Assembly: GCF_046546475.1 (NCBI RefSeq)
Contig: NZ_JBKGXS010000001.1
Location: forward strand, 124,001 to 188,000
Direction of reading: 5' to 3'
DNA length: 64,000 bases
DNA from: Pseudonocardia phyllosphaerae
Lineage (GTDB): Bacteria; Actinomycetota; Actinomycetes; Mycobacteriales; Pseudonocardiaceae
Positions 33,100 to 41,581 of this stretch are shown in pieces. Position 1 is the stretch's first letter. Each line of letters starts with the position of its first letter. The notes below the pieces were generated by a model that was given only the letters and a program-made list of their open reading frames with translations, did not search any database and was not told the origin of the DNA. The position numbers were made by a program, and so were the translations under genes.

Positions 33100-34247
33100 G
33101 CGTCTGGGACGACGTGGTGGGCCAGCCCGCCGCCGTCGCCGAGCTGGGTGCGGCAGCCGCGGATCCGGCGGCGATGACGCACGCGTGGCTGTTCACCGGG
33201 CCCCCCGGGGCGGGTCGGTCGAACGCGGCACGGGCGTTCGCGGCGGCGCTGCAGTGCCCCTACGGCGGCTGCGGCGAGTGCAGTGCCTGCCGGACGACGC
33301 TGGCCGGTACCCACTCCGACGTCCGCGAGATCAACCCCGAGGGTCTGTCGATCAAGGTCGACGAGATGCGCGCCCTGGTGCAGCTCGCGGCGCGGCGCCC
33401 GGCCACCGGCCGGTGGCAGATCGTGATCATCTCCGACGCCGACCGGCTCACCGAGGGCGCGTCGAACGCCCTGCTCAAGGCGATCGAGGAGCCCGCTCCG
33501 GAGACGGTCTGGCTGCTGTGCGCGCCGTCGGACCACCCGGAGGACGTGCCGGTCACCATCCGGTCCCGCTGCCGCCCGGTGCACCTGCGCAGCCCCGCCG
33601 TGGAGGCCGTCGCGAGCGTGCTGCGCGAGCGCGACGGGATCCCGGCCGAGCAGGCCGAGTGGGCGGCGTCGGTGTGCGGCGGGCACGTCGGCCGCGCCCG
33701 GCGGCTCGCCCGTGACCCGCAGGCCCGTTCGCGCCGCGAGACGATTCTCGGCGTCCCGACGCACCTGCGGCGGCTCGGCGACGCGTTCTCCCACGCCGAC
33801 GCGCTGATCCGCTCCGCGGAAGCCGAGGCCGAGGAGATCCGGTCCTCCCGCGACGACGTGGAGAAGGAGGAGCTCGCCGTCGCCATGGGCGCGGGCGGCA
33901 CCGGGAAGGGTGCGGCGACGGCGGCCCGGTCGGCGAAGGCCGCGGAGCGGGACCTGGAGAAACGGCAGAAGAGCCGCGCGACCCGGACCCAGCGCGACGC
34001 CCTGGACCGTGCACTCGTCGACCTCGCCGGGTTCTACCGGGACACGATCGTCGCCGCCTCGGGCGCCGAGGTGCCGCTGAGCAACCCGGACCGGGACCGC
34101 GAGATCCGCACCGCGGCCGCCGAGTGGGGCCCGGAGTCCTCGCTGCGGCGGCTGGAGGCCGTGCTGGCCTGCCGGGACGCCCTCGAGCAGAACGTGAAGC
34201 CGCGGATCGCGGTCGAGGCGATGATGACCGCGCTGCACCGCGGCTGA
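33096..34247 (+). CDS. holB: DNA polymerase III subunit delta-prime
   Basis: Delta-prime is the stator of the clamp loader that opens the beta clamp. The 383-residue protein begins MSVWDDVVGQ and has an altered P-loop GPPGAGRS with Arg in place of the catalytic Lys, as expected for this non-hydrolysing subunit. Four cysteines in CPYGGCGECSAC form the zinc module. SNALLKAIEEP and TIRSRC are the sensor and SRC motifs. A coiled-coil-like charged linker (EAEAEEIRSSRDDVEKEEL...) lies before the C-terminal collar. GTG 33096 overlaps the MFS stop. Confidence 0.93.
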   Translation: MSVWDDVVGQPAAVAELGAAAADPAAMTHAWLFTGPPGAGRSNAARAFAAALQCPYGGCGECSACRTTLAGTHSDVREINPEGLSIKVDEMRALVQLAARRPATGRWQIVIISDADRLTEGASNALLKAIEEPAPETVWLLCAPSDHPEDVPVTIRSRCRPVHLRSPAVEAVASVLRERDGIPAEQAEWAASVCGGHVGRARRLARDPQARSRRETILGVPTHLRRLGDAFSHADALIRSAEAEAEEIRSSRDDVEKEELAVAMGAGGTGKGAATAARSAKAAERDLEKRQKSRATRTQRDALDRALVDLAGFYRDTIVAASGAEVPLSNPDRDREIRTAAAEWGPESSLRRLEAVLACRDALEQNVKPRIAVEAMMTALHRG

Positions 34248-34252
34248 GCACC

Positions 34253-34759
34253 GTGGACGACCGGCCGCTGATCCTCACCGGCGTGCTCGACGAGCCGGTA
34301 CGACGGTGGCTCGACGACCTGCGCGAGCGGCACTTCCCGCCCCAGCGCAACCACCTCGCCGCGCACCTGACGCTGTTCCACGCTCTGCCTGCCGACGACG
34401 CCGACGCGGTCACCGCCGATGTCCGCGCCGCCGCGTCGGAGCGCCCCCCGCTCGCCGCGACGGTGACCGGACCGCGCCTGCTCGGCCGCGGGGTCGCGCT
34501 GCGGATCGACTGCCCGGAGCTGCTCGCTCTGCGCCGTTCGCTCGCGGCCCGCCGGGCCGACCGGCTCACCCGGCAGGACGCGACCAAGAACGACCTGCAC
34601 GTCACGGTGCAGAACAAGGTCGACCCCGACACCGCCCGCAGGCTGTACGACGAGCTGGCCGCCCTCGAGCCACAGGCCACGACGGTCACCGGCCTGGCCC
34701 TCTGGCGCTACGACGGCGGCCCCTGGGCCCCGGCCGGACGCTTCGCGTTCGGGGGCTGA
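34253..34759 (+). CDS. 2H phosphoesterase, 2'-5' RNA ligase family
   Basis: The 168-residue product has the two HxTx motifs of 2H enzymes, HLTLF (about 41-45) and HVTVQ (about 119-123). Such enzymes hydrolyse cyclic or 2',5' phosphodiesters of nucleotides or RNA. The second motif is followed by KVDPDTARRLYDEL, matching the CPDase/LigT-like family. The GTG start lies 5 bp after the holB stop. The biological substrate is unknown. Confidence 0.8.
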   Translation: MDDRPLILTGVLDEPVRRWLDDLRERHFPPQRNHLAAHLTLFHALPADDADAVTADVRAAASERPPLAATVTGPRLLGRGVALRIDCPELLALRRSLAARRADRLTRQDATKNDLHVTVQNKVDPDTARRLYDELAALEPQATTVTGLALWRYDGGPWAPAGRFAFGG

Positions 34760-34790
34760 TCCCCCTCGTCGGATCGGCGGGGCCGATCGC

Positions 34791-34796
34791 TACACT
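34791..34796 (+). promoter_or_regulatory. Predicted -10 (TACACT) of tRNA-Thr
   Basis: TACACT lies 13 nt before the mature tRNA end and equals the crp hexamer. Confidence 0.55.
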
Positions 34797-34809
34797 GGGT
34801 CCGCACCAC

Positions 34810-34886
34810 GCCGCCTTAGCTCAGTCGGTTAGAGCGACGCACTCGTAATGCGTAGGTCAGGAGTTCGACTCTCCTAGGCGGCTCCA
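34810..34886 (+). tRNA. tRNA-Thr (anticodon CGT)
   Basis: The cloverleaf folds by eye: acceptor GCCGCCT with AGGCGGC, D-stem GCTC/GAGC, anticodon stem ACGCA/TGCGT with loop CTCGTAA, and T-arm AGGAG-TTCGACT-CTCCT. The anticodon CGT reads ACG. CCA (34884-34886) is encoded in the DNA. The 77-nt gene is followed 2 bp later by a perfect hairpin. Confidence 0.97.
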
Positions 34887-34888
34887 CA

Positions 34889-34917
34889 GGTCGGAGGCCC
34901 GTTTCGGGCCTCCGACC
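34889..34917 (+). terminator. Terminator hairpin after tRNA-Thr
   Basis: GGTCGGAGGCCCG pairs perfectly over 13 bp with CGGGCCTCCGACC around a TTT loop. A weaker, related hairpin (GGCAGAG...CTCTGCC) follows at 34966-34991. Confidence 0.75.
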
Positions 34918-35007
34918 AGCTCTTGTACAAGCTCGTGGCCTCTTTTGTGTGGCCTCCCGCTCGCCGGCAGAGGCCCCGTTCGGGCTCTGCCCAGCTTCCA
35001 GGCGAGC

Positions 35008-35029
35008 TTCGTGGCACGTTCGTGGCACG
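35008..35029 (+). repeat. 11-bp tandem duplication TTCGTGGCACG
   Basis: Two perfect copies (35008-35018 and 35019-35029) with GTGGCAC cores. Integrase arm-type sites often look like this, but that is only a possibility. Confidence 0.8.
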
Positions 35030-35065
35030 GGGTTGGGGCGGCGCCTGCTTCCATGATCGGCGTTC

Positions 35066-35105
35066 TGCCGGTGTTCGGTGCCGGATATGGCACCGAACAC
35101 CGGCA
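35066..35105. repeat. Long perfect hairpin (17-bp stem)
   Basis: TGCCGGTGTTCGGTGCC (35066-35082) pairs with 35089-35105 around GGATAT; ATCGG and CCGAT extend it with a bulge. It may be a REP-like element or a terminator. Confidence 0.8.
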
Positions 35106-35470
35106 AACCGATGATCACGGTACCGGTGATGCCATCCCGCCCCGCTCGCACAGGGTCTCGTGGCTCGACGGTCCCGGGTCAGGATTCGAGCGGAGCGAGA
35201 CCTCCGCCGCGTGCCGGAGCCCCGGGCGGGGAAGCGGAAGGGCACGGGCTCTGAAGTGATTACCGGGATGCCGGGCTGCCCAGGGCTCGTCGGAAACGAG
35301 CCGGCGCACGAGCAGGTCACCGGGGATCCGGTTGCGGCCGACGAAGACCTTCCCGCCCTACGGGCCTGCTCGCTCCCCGCCTGTCATCGTCCGCGCCTGC
35401 CCCGTTCAACGGTCATCTCCCTGCGCCGAATGACCGCAACTTTTACTGGAGAACTGGCTGCATACTCCGG

Positions 35471-35476
35471 TAGAAT
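35471..35476 (+). promoter_or_regulatory. Predicted leaderless -10 (TAGAAT) of the DUF222-HNH gene
   Basis: TAGAAT ends 7 nt before the GTG at 35484 and decides that start. Confidence 0.5.
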
Positions 35477-35483
35477 CGAACAC

Positions 35484-37259
35484 GTGGTCGACACAACGGT
35501 CGAAGAGGCACTCGCCGGGCACATGCCGCCCGGCGGGACCCTCGCCGCGCTCTGCGAGGCCACTGCCGCCGTACCCGGCGAGCTGTCGGATCGTGAGTTG
35601 CTGAAGACCGTCGAGGCTGCGGTGCAGCTGGAGCGCTGGGCCGGTGCGGTCCGCACCCGCCTGCTCGGCGCCCTGGTCGAACGGCACCCACCGGGCAGTA
35701 CCGCACCCGTCCCCGACGCCACCGGCAAGACACCGGTACCGGTGGCCCGCTGGCTACCGTCGCAGGTCGCGATCGCCACCCATCTGACCGAGGACCAGGC
35801 CCGCGGCGAACTCGGCATGGCCGAACGCCTCTACCGGGTGCTGCCCGAGACCCTCGCCGAGTGGGAGGCCGGGCGGATCGGGGAACGCGCCGCCGAGGCC
35901 ATCGCCGAGTCCACCCAGGTCCTCGACGACGCCGCCGCCCGTGCGGTGCAGGCCGCGATCCTGCCCGGCGCCTCCACGATCACCCAGACCCGGCTCCGCG
36001 CCCGGCTGCGGACCGCGATCCACCGCGCCGACCCCGACGGAGCAGCCAAGCGCCACCAGCGGGCGTTCGACGACCGCGAAGTGACGATCAGCCGCACGGA
36101 CAACGGCATGGGCTCACTGTGGTTGTCCGGATCGGCGGCCCAGACCGAAGCCTCCTGGAACTCTCTGGATCGTCTCGCCCGGTCGTTGGGCAGCGAGGAT
36201 CCGCGGACGCTGGCGCAGCGGCGCTGCGATCTGGCGCATGAGTTGTTGCAGGGCACGGTGACGATCACCGATCTGACCTCGGTGATGACCGCGGTGAGCA
36301 CCGTGATCAACAGCCGCCACCCGGCAGACGCCGCGGCGGCCACGAGCACCGGGACTGGAACTGCAACTGGTGTACCGCCAGCGACGCACCCAGCGCGCCC
36401 CAACAGGGCCGCGGGGGCCTCCCGCGAAGCCTCCGGCAGCGACACCACGGCCGGACCCGGTACCGCACAGACGGCCGCGGCGACGACCAACAGCGCGACC
36501 GAGACGCCGACCGGCGCAGCCACCGATAGCTGCCCGAACGATGTCGACCCCGACGTCATCGCCACCGCCGTCGCCGAAGTCCTCGCGTGTAAGCCCGACC
36601 CCAACGCCACGATCGGGCGTAAACCGTTGATTCAGGTCGTGGTCGGCCTCGACACCCTGCTCGGCGGTAGCCGGCCCGGGGAGATCACCGGCCACGGCCC
36701 CATCTCCGCGACCACCGCCCGCGCTCTGGCTGCCGGTGGTGACTGGAAACGGCTGGTCACCGACCCCGCCACCGGACAGTTGCTCGACTACGGACGCAAC
36801 GCCTACCGGCCACCGGCGAACCTGCACGACCACGTCCACGGCCGCGACGGCACCTGTCGTGGTCCGGACTGCGAACGCCGCATCCGCGACCTCGATCATC
36901 ACCAGGACTGGGACAAGGACGGTCACACCGTCGACGACAACCTCTTCGGGCTCTGCCAACGCCACCACAAGCTCAAAGACGTCACCGGCTGGCACGCCCT
37001 GGTGCGCCCCGACGGTGGACTGACCTGGATCAGCCCGGACGGGTATCAGTCGACCACGTACCCGAAGGACTACCGCGTCTTCACCGAGGACACCGTGGTC
37101 ACCGAGGGCGTCGCGGAGCGGCGGGTGATCAAACTTGACACCGATACCGGCACCGACATACCCAACGTCCGGAGCAGGTTCACCCGCCCCGCCGGCGAAG
37201 GGGAAACCTTGATCCCGGAACCCCGCGACGGCGACGACGACACCCCCGCACCGTTCTGA
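35484..37259 (+). CDS. DUF222 domain HNH endonuclease (13E12 family)
   Basis: The 591-residue protein has the DUF222 domain (about 1-230: VEEALAGHMPPGGTLAALCE, AGRIGERAAEAI, EVTISRTDNGMGSLWLSG), a Thr/Ala-rich variable linker, and a C-terminal HNH nuclease fold with GRDGTCRGPDCERRIRDLDHHQDW and DNLFGLCQRHHKLK. Cysteines of C..PDC and LC..HH hold zinc, and DHHQDW is the catalytic His region. This is the 13E12 repeat family, scattered in many copies in actinobacterial genomes and in mycobacteria a known prophage integration target. I prefer GTG 35484, because of TAGAAT 7 nt upstream, over ATG 35430. The role, perhaps in mobile-element biology, is unknown. Confidence 0.88.
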   Translation: MVDTTVEEALAGHMPPGGTLAALCEATAAVPGELSDRELLKTVEAAVQLERWAGAVRTRLLGALVERHPPGSTAPVPDATGKTPVPVARWLPSQVAIATHLTEDQARGELGMAERLYRVLPETLAEWEAGRIGERAAEAIAESTQVLDDAAARAVQAAILPGASTITQTRLRARLRTAIHRADPDGAAKRHQRAFDDREVTISRTDNGMGSLWLSGSAAQTEASWNSLDRLARSLGSEDPRTLAQRRCDLAHELLQGTVTITDLTSVMTAVSTVINSRHPADAAAATSTGTGTATGVPPATHPARPNRAAGASREASGSDTTAGPGTAQTAAATTNSATETPTGAATDSCPNDVDPDVIATAVAEVLACKPDPNATIGRKPLIQVVVGLDTLLGGSRPGEITGHGPISATTARALAAGGDWKRLVTDPATGQLLDYGRNAYRPPANLHDHVHGRDGTCRGPDCERRIRDLDHHQDWDKDGHTVDDNLFGLCQRHHKLKDVTGWHALVRPDGGLTWISPDGYQSTTYPKDYRVFTEDTVVTEGVAERRVIKLDTDTGTDIPNVRSRFTRPAGEGETLIPEPRDGDDDTPAPF

Positions 37260-37610
37260 CGATCCCCCGATCGGTCTGAGGCCTGGGTGTCCGACTGCGG
37301 AGCACCGACGTGCCTGACAAGCGCGTGTGCGTGTGAACCAGCGGTAGGCCGATGCGTGACCGGACACCGAGCACGATGGTCGCGGGGCCGCTTACCCCGA
37401 ATGCGACTGCCCCTGCACCGGGGGTGATCACGGACGCGGCACAGCGCAACCGGTGGGCGACGCGTAGTGACCCACGCTCCTTCTTCTCGTTGAGTCGGAT
37501 GAGCGCCCGGGACCGGGCTCGGCTCGCCGGACACCAGGTCCGGCTCAGGGGAAGACAGACGGTGTGGTCGGCCGCGCGGGGCGCGGTGCCGGCGGCACAG
37601 GGGAACAGCG
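37260..37610. other. Gap between the DUF222-HNH gene and the PGA locus
   Basis: I see no supported gene, RNA or clear terminator in these 351 bases. Short frames on both strands lack ribosome sites and codon-bias support. Confidence 0.5.
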
Positions 37611-39677
37611 ATGACGTCAGTGTCCGCCGCGCACCGCGCGACCGAGGGCCGTACCGGGCTGCGTCGGGTCGCACCGGAGCGGTCCGCTGCGGAGCGGACC
37701 GAGACGGTGACCGAGGCAGCAACAGCAGCTCCGGCGCAGGCCGAGGCAGCGCGAACCGAGGCAGCGCAGACCGGTGCAGCGCAGACCGGTGCAGGGCGGG
37801 CCGGTGCAGCGCAGACCTGTGGAGCGCAGGCCGGTGGAGCGCAGGCTGAGGCCGTGCAGGCCGGTGCAGCGCGGACCGATCAGGCGCGGGGCGATGCAGC
37901 GTCGGACGACCGAGCGCACACCGAGTCGGAGCGGGTCGTGCCCGGCTCGGAGCACGTCTTCCCGCCGCCGCGGTTCCCGGCGGGCGTCGGGGTCGCGCCG
38001 GCCGTGCTGCTCGCCGTGCTGCTGGCCGGCGGGGCCGGACTGGCGCTGCTGTCGGTCCCGGGCACCGACCCGGCGACCGGGGCGTCGACGGGCGGGGTCG
38101 ACCGGCCGGGACTGGTGGCCGGGGTGTCGGTCGCCGTCGCCGGGATCTGGGCCTACCTCGCCCTGCGGACGACGATCGTCGGCCCGGTCCGCCGCCTGCG
38201 CGACGACCTCGAGGCCCGGGTCCGCGACGGCGAGCACGTCCCGCGCGCGTCGTTCACCTCCGAGACCGAGCGCGTCGTCACCGCGATCCGGGGCACGCGG
38301 CGGGGCCGCACGCTGAGCGCGGTCCTGGCCCTCGTGCTGGTCGGGGCCGGGCTGGTGTCCTGGCTGGTGGCGGCGACGGTGCTGGTCGGCGAGCGTCCGC
38401 GCGCCGCCGACGAGGTCGCCGCGGAGGGCCGTCGCACGGCGGGCGACGTCGCGCTCGCGGTGCGCCACGAGCTGGAGAACGGCCTCGGCGGGCTGACCGG
38501 GGTCGCCGCCGGTGCAGCCGGGCTGGACCCGGGCACGGTCGCCGGCGAGGTGCTCGTCGCCCGCCCGGTGTTCGACGCGGCGACCGTCCTCGACCCGGCC
38601 GGCGACGTCGTCGGCGCGGCCGGGACCGGACGTGCTGTCCTGCGCACCGCCCCGGCCCCGGGCATCACGCTGCTCAACACCCGCGGTCCGGAGCCGATCC
38701 TGGTCGCCGCCGCCCCGCTGGCGGACGGGAACACGCTCGTCGGCGAGTACGACGTCCGCACCCTCAACGAGCTCCTGCGCGGCACCCCCGACCAGGTCGC
38801 CGTCGTCGACCCGGGGATGCGCACGGTCCTGCGCAACACCGGCTACCGCGCCTTCGCCGACCTGAGCGACCCCGAGCAGCGCAGCGCGGCCGAGCAGGCG
38901 GCCCGGCCGGTGCCCGCGGCCCCGCTCGCCGGACCGCTCCCCGGGGCCCCGCCCGGCGCCGGTGACGCGGCGACCGCCGGTGGTGCCGTGACCCCGGGCG
39001 CTCCGGTGACTCCTGTCGACGGGACCGTCGCCGCCGCCCGGCGGATCGGCTTCCAGGACGCGACGGCAGCGCTGGGCTGGGTGGTCGTCGTCGAGCAGGA
39101 TCTGCGGGCCACCGCGGTCAGCCAGGACGCCGTCGGCCGGTCCGCGACCGCGATCTGCGGCGTCTGCGCCGCGGCCGTGCTGTTCCTGCTGGCCTGGACC
39201 TGGGTCGGCACCGTGCGGCCGCTGCGCGGGCTCGGCGGGTACGCGGAGGCGATCGCCGGGATCCCGGAGGGCGGGGTCGCGCCGGCGCCCCGCGCCCCGC
39301 AGCGGGTGAACGAGGCCGGCGCGATCGCGGCCGCGATGAACCGCCGGCTGATCACGCTGCTGCGCGAGCGCGCTGCCGCGGGCTCGGCGTCGGCGGCTGC
39401 CGACCGCGAGAGCGCCGACCTCTACGAGACGGTCTGCTTCGCCCGGATCACCGACGAGCCGGCGCAGGCCCCGCAGTGGGTCCCGTTCCCCGCCGGCGGG
39501 GCGAGCGCCGATCGGGGAAACCGCGGTGAGGAGAGCTCCGGTCAGGGGAACCCCGGCCCGGAGAACGCCGGTCAGGGGAACCCCGGCCGGGACCACACCG
39601 ACCACGCGACGGTCTGCTTCTCCGCCGTCACCCGGACCGCCGCCGGGCGGGAGCTCACCGGGGCCGAGCGCCGATGA
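37611..39677 (+). CDS. Sensor-like multi-span membrane protein coupled to capB
   Basis: The 688-residue product is not a family I can name. About 115 N-terminal residues are a low-complexity chain of five-residue repeats (AAQTG and variants). Two membrane segments follow (GVAPAVLLAVLLAGG and GLVAGVSVAVAGIWAYLAL), then a HAMP-like helix pair (VGPVRRLRDDLEARVRDGE), a third segment, an extracellular domain of about 270 residues that resembles a Cache/PAS sensor, a fourth segment (AICGVCAAAVLFLLAWTWV) and a second HAMP-like part (VRPLRGLGGYAEAIAGI). No kinase or cyclase follows. Its stop overlaps the capB start (ATGA), so it belongs to the PGA operon, perhaps as a signal input or assembly scaffold. 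Confidence 0.75.
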   Translation: MTSVSAAHRATEGRTGLRRVAPERSAAERTETVTEAATAAPAQAEAARTEAAQTGAAQTGAGRAGAAQTCGAQAGGAQAEAVQAGAARTDQARGDAASDDRAHTESERVVPGSEHVFPPPRFPAGVGVAPAVLLAVLLAGGAGLALLSVPGTDPATGASTGGVDRPGLVAGVSVAVAGIWAYLALRTTIVGPVRRLRDDLEARVRDGEHVPRASFTSETERVVTAIRGTRRGRTLSAVLALVLVGAGLVSWLVAATVLVGERPRAADEVAAEGRRTAGDVALAVRHELENGLGGLTGVAAGAAGLDPGTVAGEVLVARPVFDAATVLDPAGDVVGAAGTGRAVLRTAPAPGITLLNTRGPEPILVAAAPLADGNTLVGEYDVRTLNELLRGTPDQVAVVDPGMRTVLRNTGYRAFADLSDPEQRSAAEQAARPVPAAPLAGPLPGAPPGAGDAATAGGAVTPGAPVTPVDGTVAAARRIGFQDATAALGWVVVVEQDLRATAVSQDAVGRSATAICGVCAAAVLFLLAWTWVGTVRPLRGLGGYAEAIAGIPEGGVAPAPRAPQRVNEAGAIAAAMNRRLITLLRERAAAGSASAAADRESADLYETVCFARITDEPAQAPQWVPFPAGGASADRGNRGEESSGQGNPGPENAGQGNPGRDHTDHATVCFSAVTRTAAGRELTGAERR
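37740..37890 (+). repeat. Imperfect 15-bp tandem repeats in the sensor-like gene
   Basis: About ten units related to GCAGACCGGTGCAGC encode the AAQTG-type pentapeptides of the cytoplasmic N-terminus. Confidence 0.75.
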
Positions 39678-41233
39678 CGTTCCTGTTCACGATCTACGCC
39701 GTCGGGTGTGCGATCGCCCTGGTCGCGGGGATCGTCGAGCAGCGACGGCACTACCGGAACCTGCGCAGCATCCCGCGGCGGATCGTCGTGAACGGGATCC
39801 GCGGCAAGAGTTCGATCACCCGGCTCTGCGCCGGTGCGCTGCGCGGTGGCGGCCTGGTCACCGTCGCGAAGACGACCGGCACCGCGGCCCGGTTCATCGG
39901 CCCCGACGGCGTCGACGAGCCGATCTACCGCAAGTTCGGCCTGGCCAACATCGTCGAGCAGATCGACATCGTGCGCCGCGCCGCCGCGTTCCGGCCGGAC
40001 GCGCTGGTCATCGAGTGCATGGCCGTCCTGCCCGATCTGCAGGAGGTCAACGAGCGCAAGCTCGTGCAGTCCACGATCTGCGTGATCTGCAACGTCCGCG
40101 AGGACCACCTCACCGAGATGGGGCCGACCCTCGACGACGTGGCCCGCTCGCTGTCGCGGTCCATGCCGCTCGGCGGCATCTGCGTCACGGCCGAGCAGGA
40201 CCGGGTCGGGATCCTCCGCGAGGAGGCGGCGCGCCGCGGCTGCCGGCTGATCCAGGTCGACCCGGAGTCGGTCACCGACGCCGAGGCCGAGGCCTTTCCC
40301 TGGATCACCTTCAAGGAGAACGTGGCGATCGCCGTCGCCGTCGCCGAGCTGTCCGGGATCGGCCGCGACGCCGCGCTCGCCGGGATGGTCGCCGCCCGCC
40401 CGGACCCCGGCACCGTCGCCGTCGACACCTGCCACGCGGCGGGGACGACGCTGTCGTTCGCGAACGTGTTCGCGGCCAACGATCCCGAGTCGACGCTGCT
40501 GAACGTCGAGCTGCTCACCGCGCGCGACCTGATCGGCTCACCGCTCAACCTGGTGATCAACTGCCGGCCGGACCGCCTGGAGCGCAACGGCCAGATGGGC
40601 GAGCTGACCGGGCGGCTGCGGCCGGACCGGGTCGTGCTCATCGGTGAGCAGACCCGTTCGGCGCGGGTCGCGGTCCCGGCCGACCTGGCCGACCGGGTCG
40701 TCGACCTGGGCGGACCGCTGCAGTTCGAGGCCCTGCTCGACGCGCTGGTCACCGACGACGACAACGCCGCCTCGCTGGTGGCGGTCGGCAACATCCACGG
40801 CCAGGGTGAGGCGCTCCTGGACCGGCTCCGCGCGCTGCCCACCGCGCCTGCCCGCGCCCGGCGCCGTATCCCGGCACCCGCGCCGCGGAGCCCAGCACCC
40901 GCGCCGGGGAGCCCAGCACCCGCGCCGGGGAGCCCGGCACCCGTGCCGGGGAGCCCGGCACCCGGGCTGCGGAGCCCGGCACCCGCGCCGCGGATCCTGC
41001 ACCGCCCGGACACCGACGACTGTCCGACCCGGCCGCTCCCGTCCCACCGCCCCTCGACGACACCCACCGGAGGCAGCCATGCTGTTCGGGACCCTGGCGG
41101 CGGAGGTCGCCACCGTCGCCCTCGCCCTGGGCGTGCTGCTGTCCCTGGGCTGCTACCTCACCACCAACCTGTCGCCCGGCGGCATGATCACGCCGGGCTG
41201 GATCGCGCTGACCCTGACCGAGGACAGCCATAA
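39674..41233 (+). CDS. capB: Poly-gamma-glutamate synthase subunit CapB/PgsB
   Basis: CapB is the ATP-dependent ligase that, with CapC, polymerises glutamate through gamma-amide bonds at the membrane. The protein has an N-terminal membrane segment (4-20), the Mur-ligase-like P-loop NGIRGKSSITR (40-50), the conserved LANIVEQIDIVRRAA, ECMAVLPDLQEVNE, and ICNVREDHLTEMG blocks, and a C-terminal GNIHGQGEALL. At about 400 residues the domain is complete. It is followed by six seven-residue Pro repeats (PAPAPGS) and a tail, total 519 residues, whose last 52 codons run through the first 155 bases of capC in another frame. The ATG overlaps the upstream stop. Confidence 0.92.
   Translation: MTFLFTIYAVGCAIALVAGIVEQRRHYRNLRSIPRRIVVNGIRGKSSITRLCAGALRGGGLVTVAKTTGTAARFIGPDGVDEPIYRKFGLANIVEQIDIVRRAAAFRPDALVIECMAVLPDLQEVNERKLVQSTICVICNVREDHLTEMGPTLDDVARSLSRSMPLGGICVTAEQDRVGILREEAARRGCRLIQVDPESVTDAEAEAFPWITFKENVAIAVAVAELSGIGRDAALAGMVAARPDPGTVAVDTCHAAGTTLSFANVFAANDPESTLLNVELLTARDLIGSPLNLVINCRPDRLERNGQMGELTGRLRPDRVVLIGEQTRSARVAVPADLADRVVDLGGPLQFEALLDALVTDDDNAASLVAVGNIHGQGEALLDRLRALPTAPARARRRIPAPAPRSPAPAPGSPAPAPGSPAPVPGSPAPGLRSPAPAPRILHRPDTDDCPTRPLPSHRPSTTPTGGSHAVRDPGGGGRHRRPRPGRAAVPGLLPHHQPVARRHDHAGLDRADPDRGQP
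40871..40993 (+). repeat. 21-bp tandem repeats at the capB 3' end
   Basis: Six units encode PAPAPRS, PAPAPGS (twice), PAPVPGS, PAPGLRS and PAPAPR. The 21-bp period preserves the frame. Confidence 0.9.
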
Positions 41234-41561
41234 GATCCTGGTCATCGCGGTCGTGACCGGCCTGACCTACGGCGGGACGCTGCTGCTGCAACGGCACGTG
41301 ATCCTCTACGGCAAGCGGCTGTTCGCGGTCGTCACGATGATCAGCGTCCTGCTCTCCACCGGGCTGTTCCTGGTGATCCACGAGGACTTCCCGCTGCTGT
41401 TCGCGCACGAGACGCTCGGCTTCATCATCCCCGGGCTGATCGCCTACCAGCTGGTCCGGCAGCCCACCGGCGCCACCGTCCTCTGCACGACGGCGGTGAG
41501 CGCGGCCGGTTACGGCATCCTCGCCGTCGGTATCCTGCTCGGCGCCGTGGCCACGACATGA
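41079..41561 (+). CDS. capC: Poly-gamma-glutamate synthase subunit CapC/PgsC
   Basis: A 160-residue membrane protein of about five spans that completes the PGA polymerase with CapB. The N-terminal part TTNLSPGGMITPGWIAL is the hallmark CapC motif (NLSPGG-I-PG), and GFIIPGLIAYQLVRQ is its second conserved block. ATG 41079 has GGAGG 6 nt upstream. The gene overlaps the 3' end of capB by 155 bases, which is unusual. Its stop overlaps the possible ATG start of the following peptidase gene. Confidence 0.92.
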   Translation: MLFGTLAAEVATVALALGVLLSLGCYLTTNLSPGGMITPGWIALTLTEDSHKILVIAVVTGLTYGGTLLLQRHVILYGKRLFAVVTMISVLLSTGLFLVIHEDFPLLFAHETLGFIIPGLIAYQLVRQPTGATVLCTTAVSAAGYGILAVGILLGAVATT

Positions 41562-41581
41562 CAACCGGCCGGAGGCCCACC

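Larger units (their letters stand above)
34918..35483. other. Non-coding region behind tRNA-Thr
   Basis: No convincing gene lies here. Contents, in order: a CTTGTACAAG palindrome, a second hairpin at 34966-34991, an 11-bp perfect tandem duplication (TTCGTGGCACG, 35008-35029), and a 17-bp perfect stem with 6-nt loop at 35066-35105. The stretch from about 35430 to 35480 is clearly richer in A and T than its surroundings. Position behind a tRNA and repeats of this kind suit an old integration site, but no integrase remains. Confidence 0.6.

Noticed and set aside
34816..35320. Short minus-strand frames behind and across tRNA-Thr as an integrase remnant
   Set aside because: The frames run through the tRNA and show no tyrosine-recombinase motif (R..HxxR..Y).
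37617..39605. 662-residue open frame on the minus strand
   Set aside because: It is antisense to the membrane protein that overlaps capB, and has no ordered motif.
40644..41561. A single long frame joining capC to an upstream part
   Set aside because: The upstream part is antiregister to the conserved capB domain; capC has its own ATG with GGAGG at 41079.
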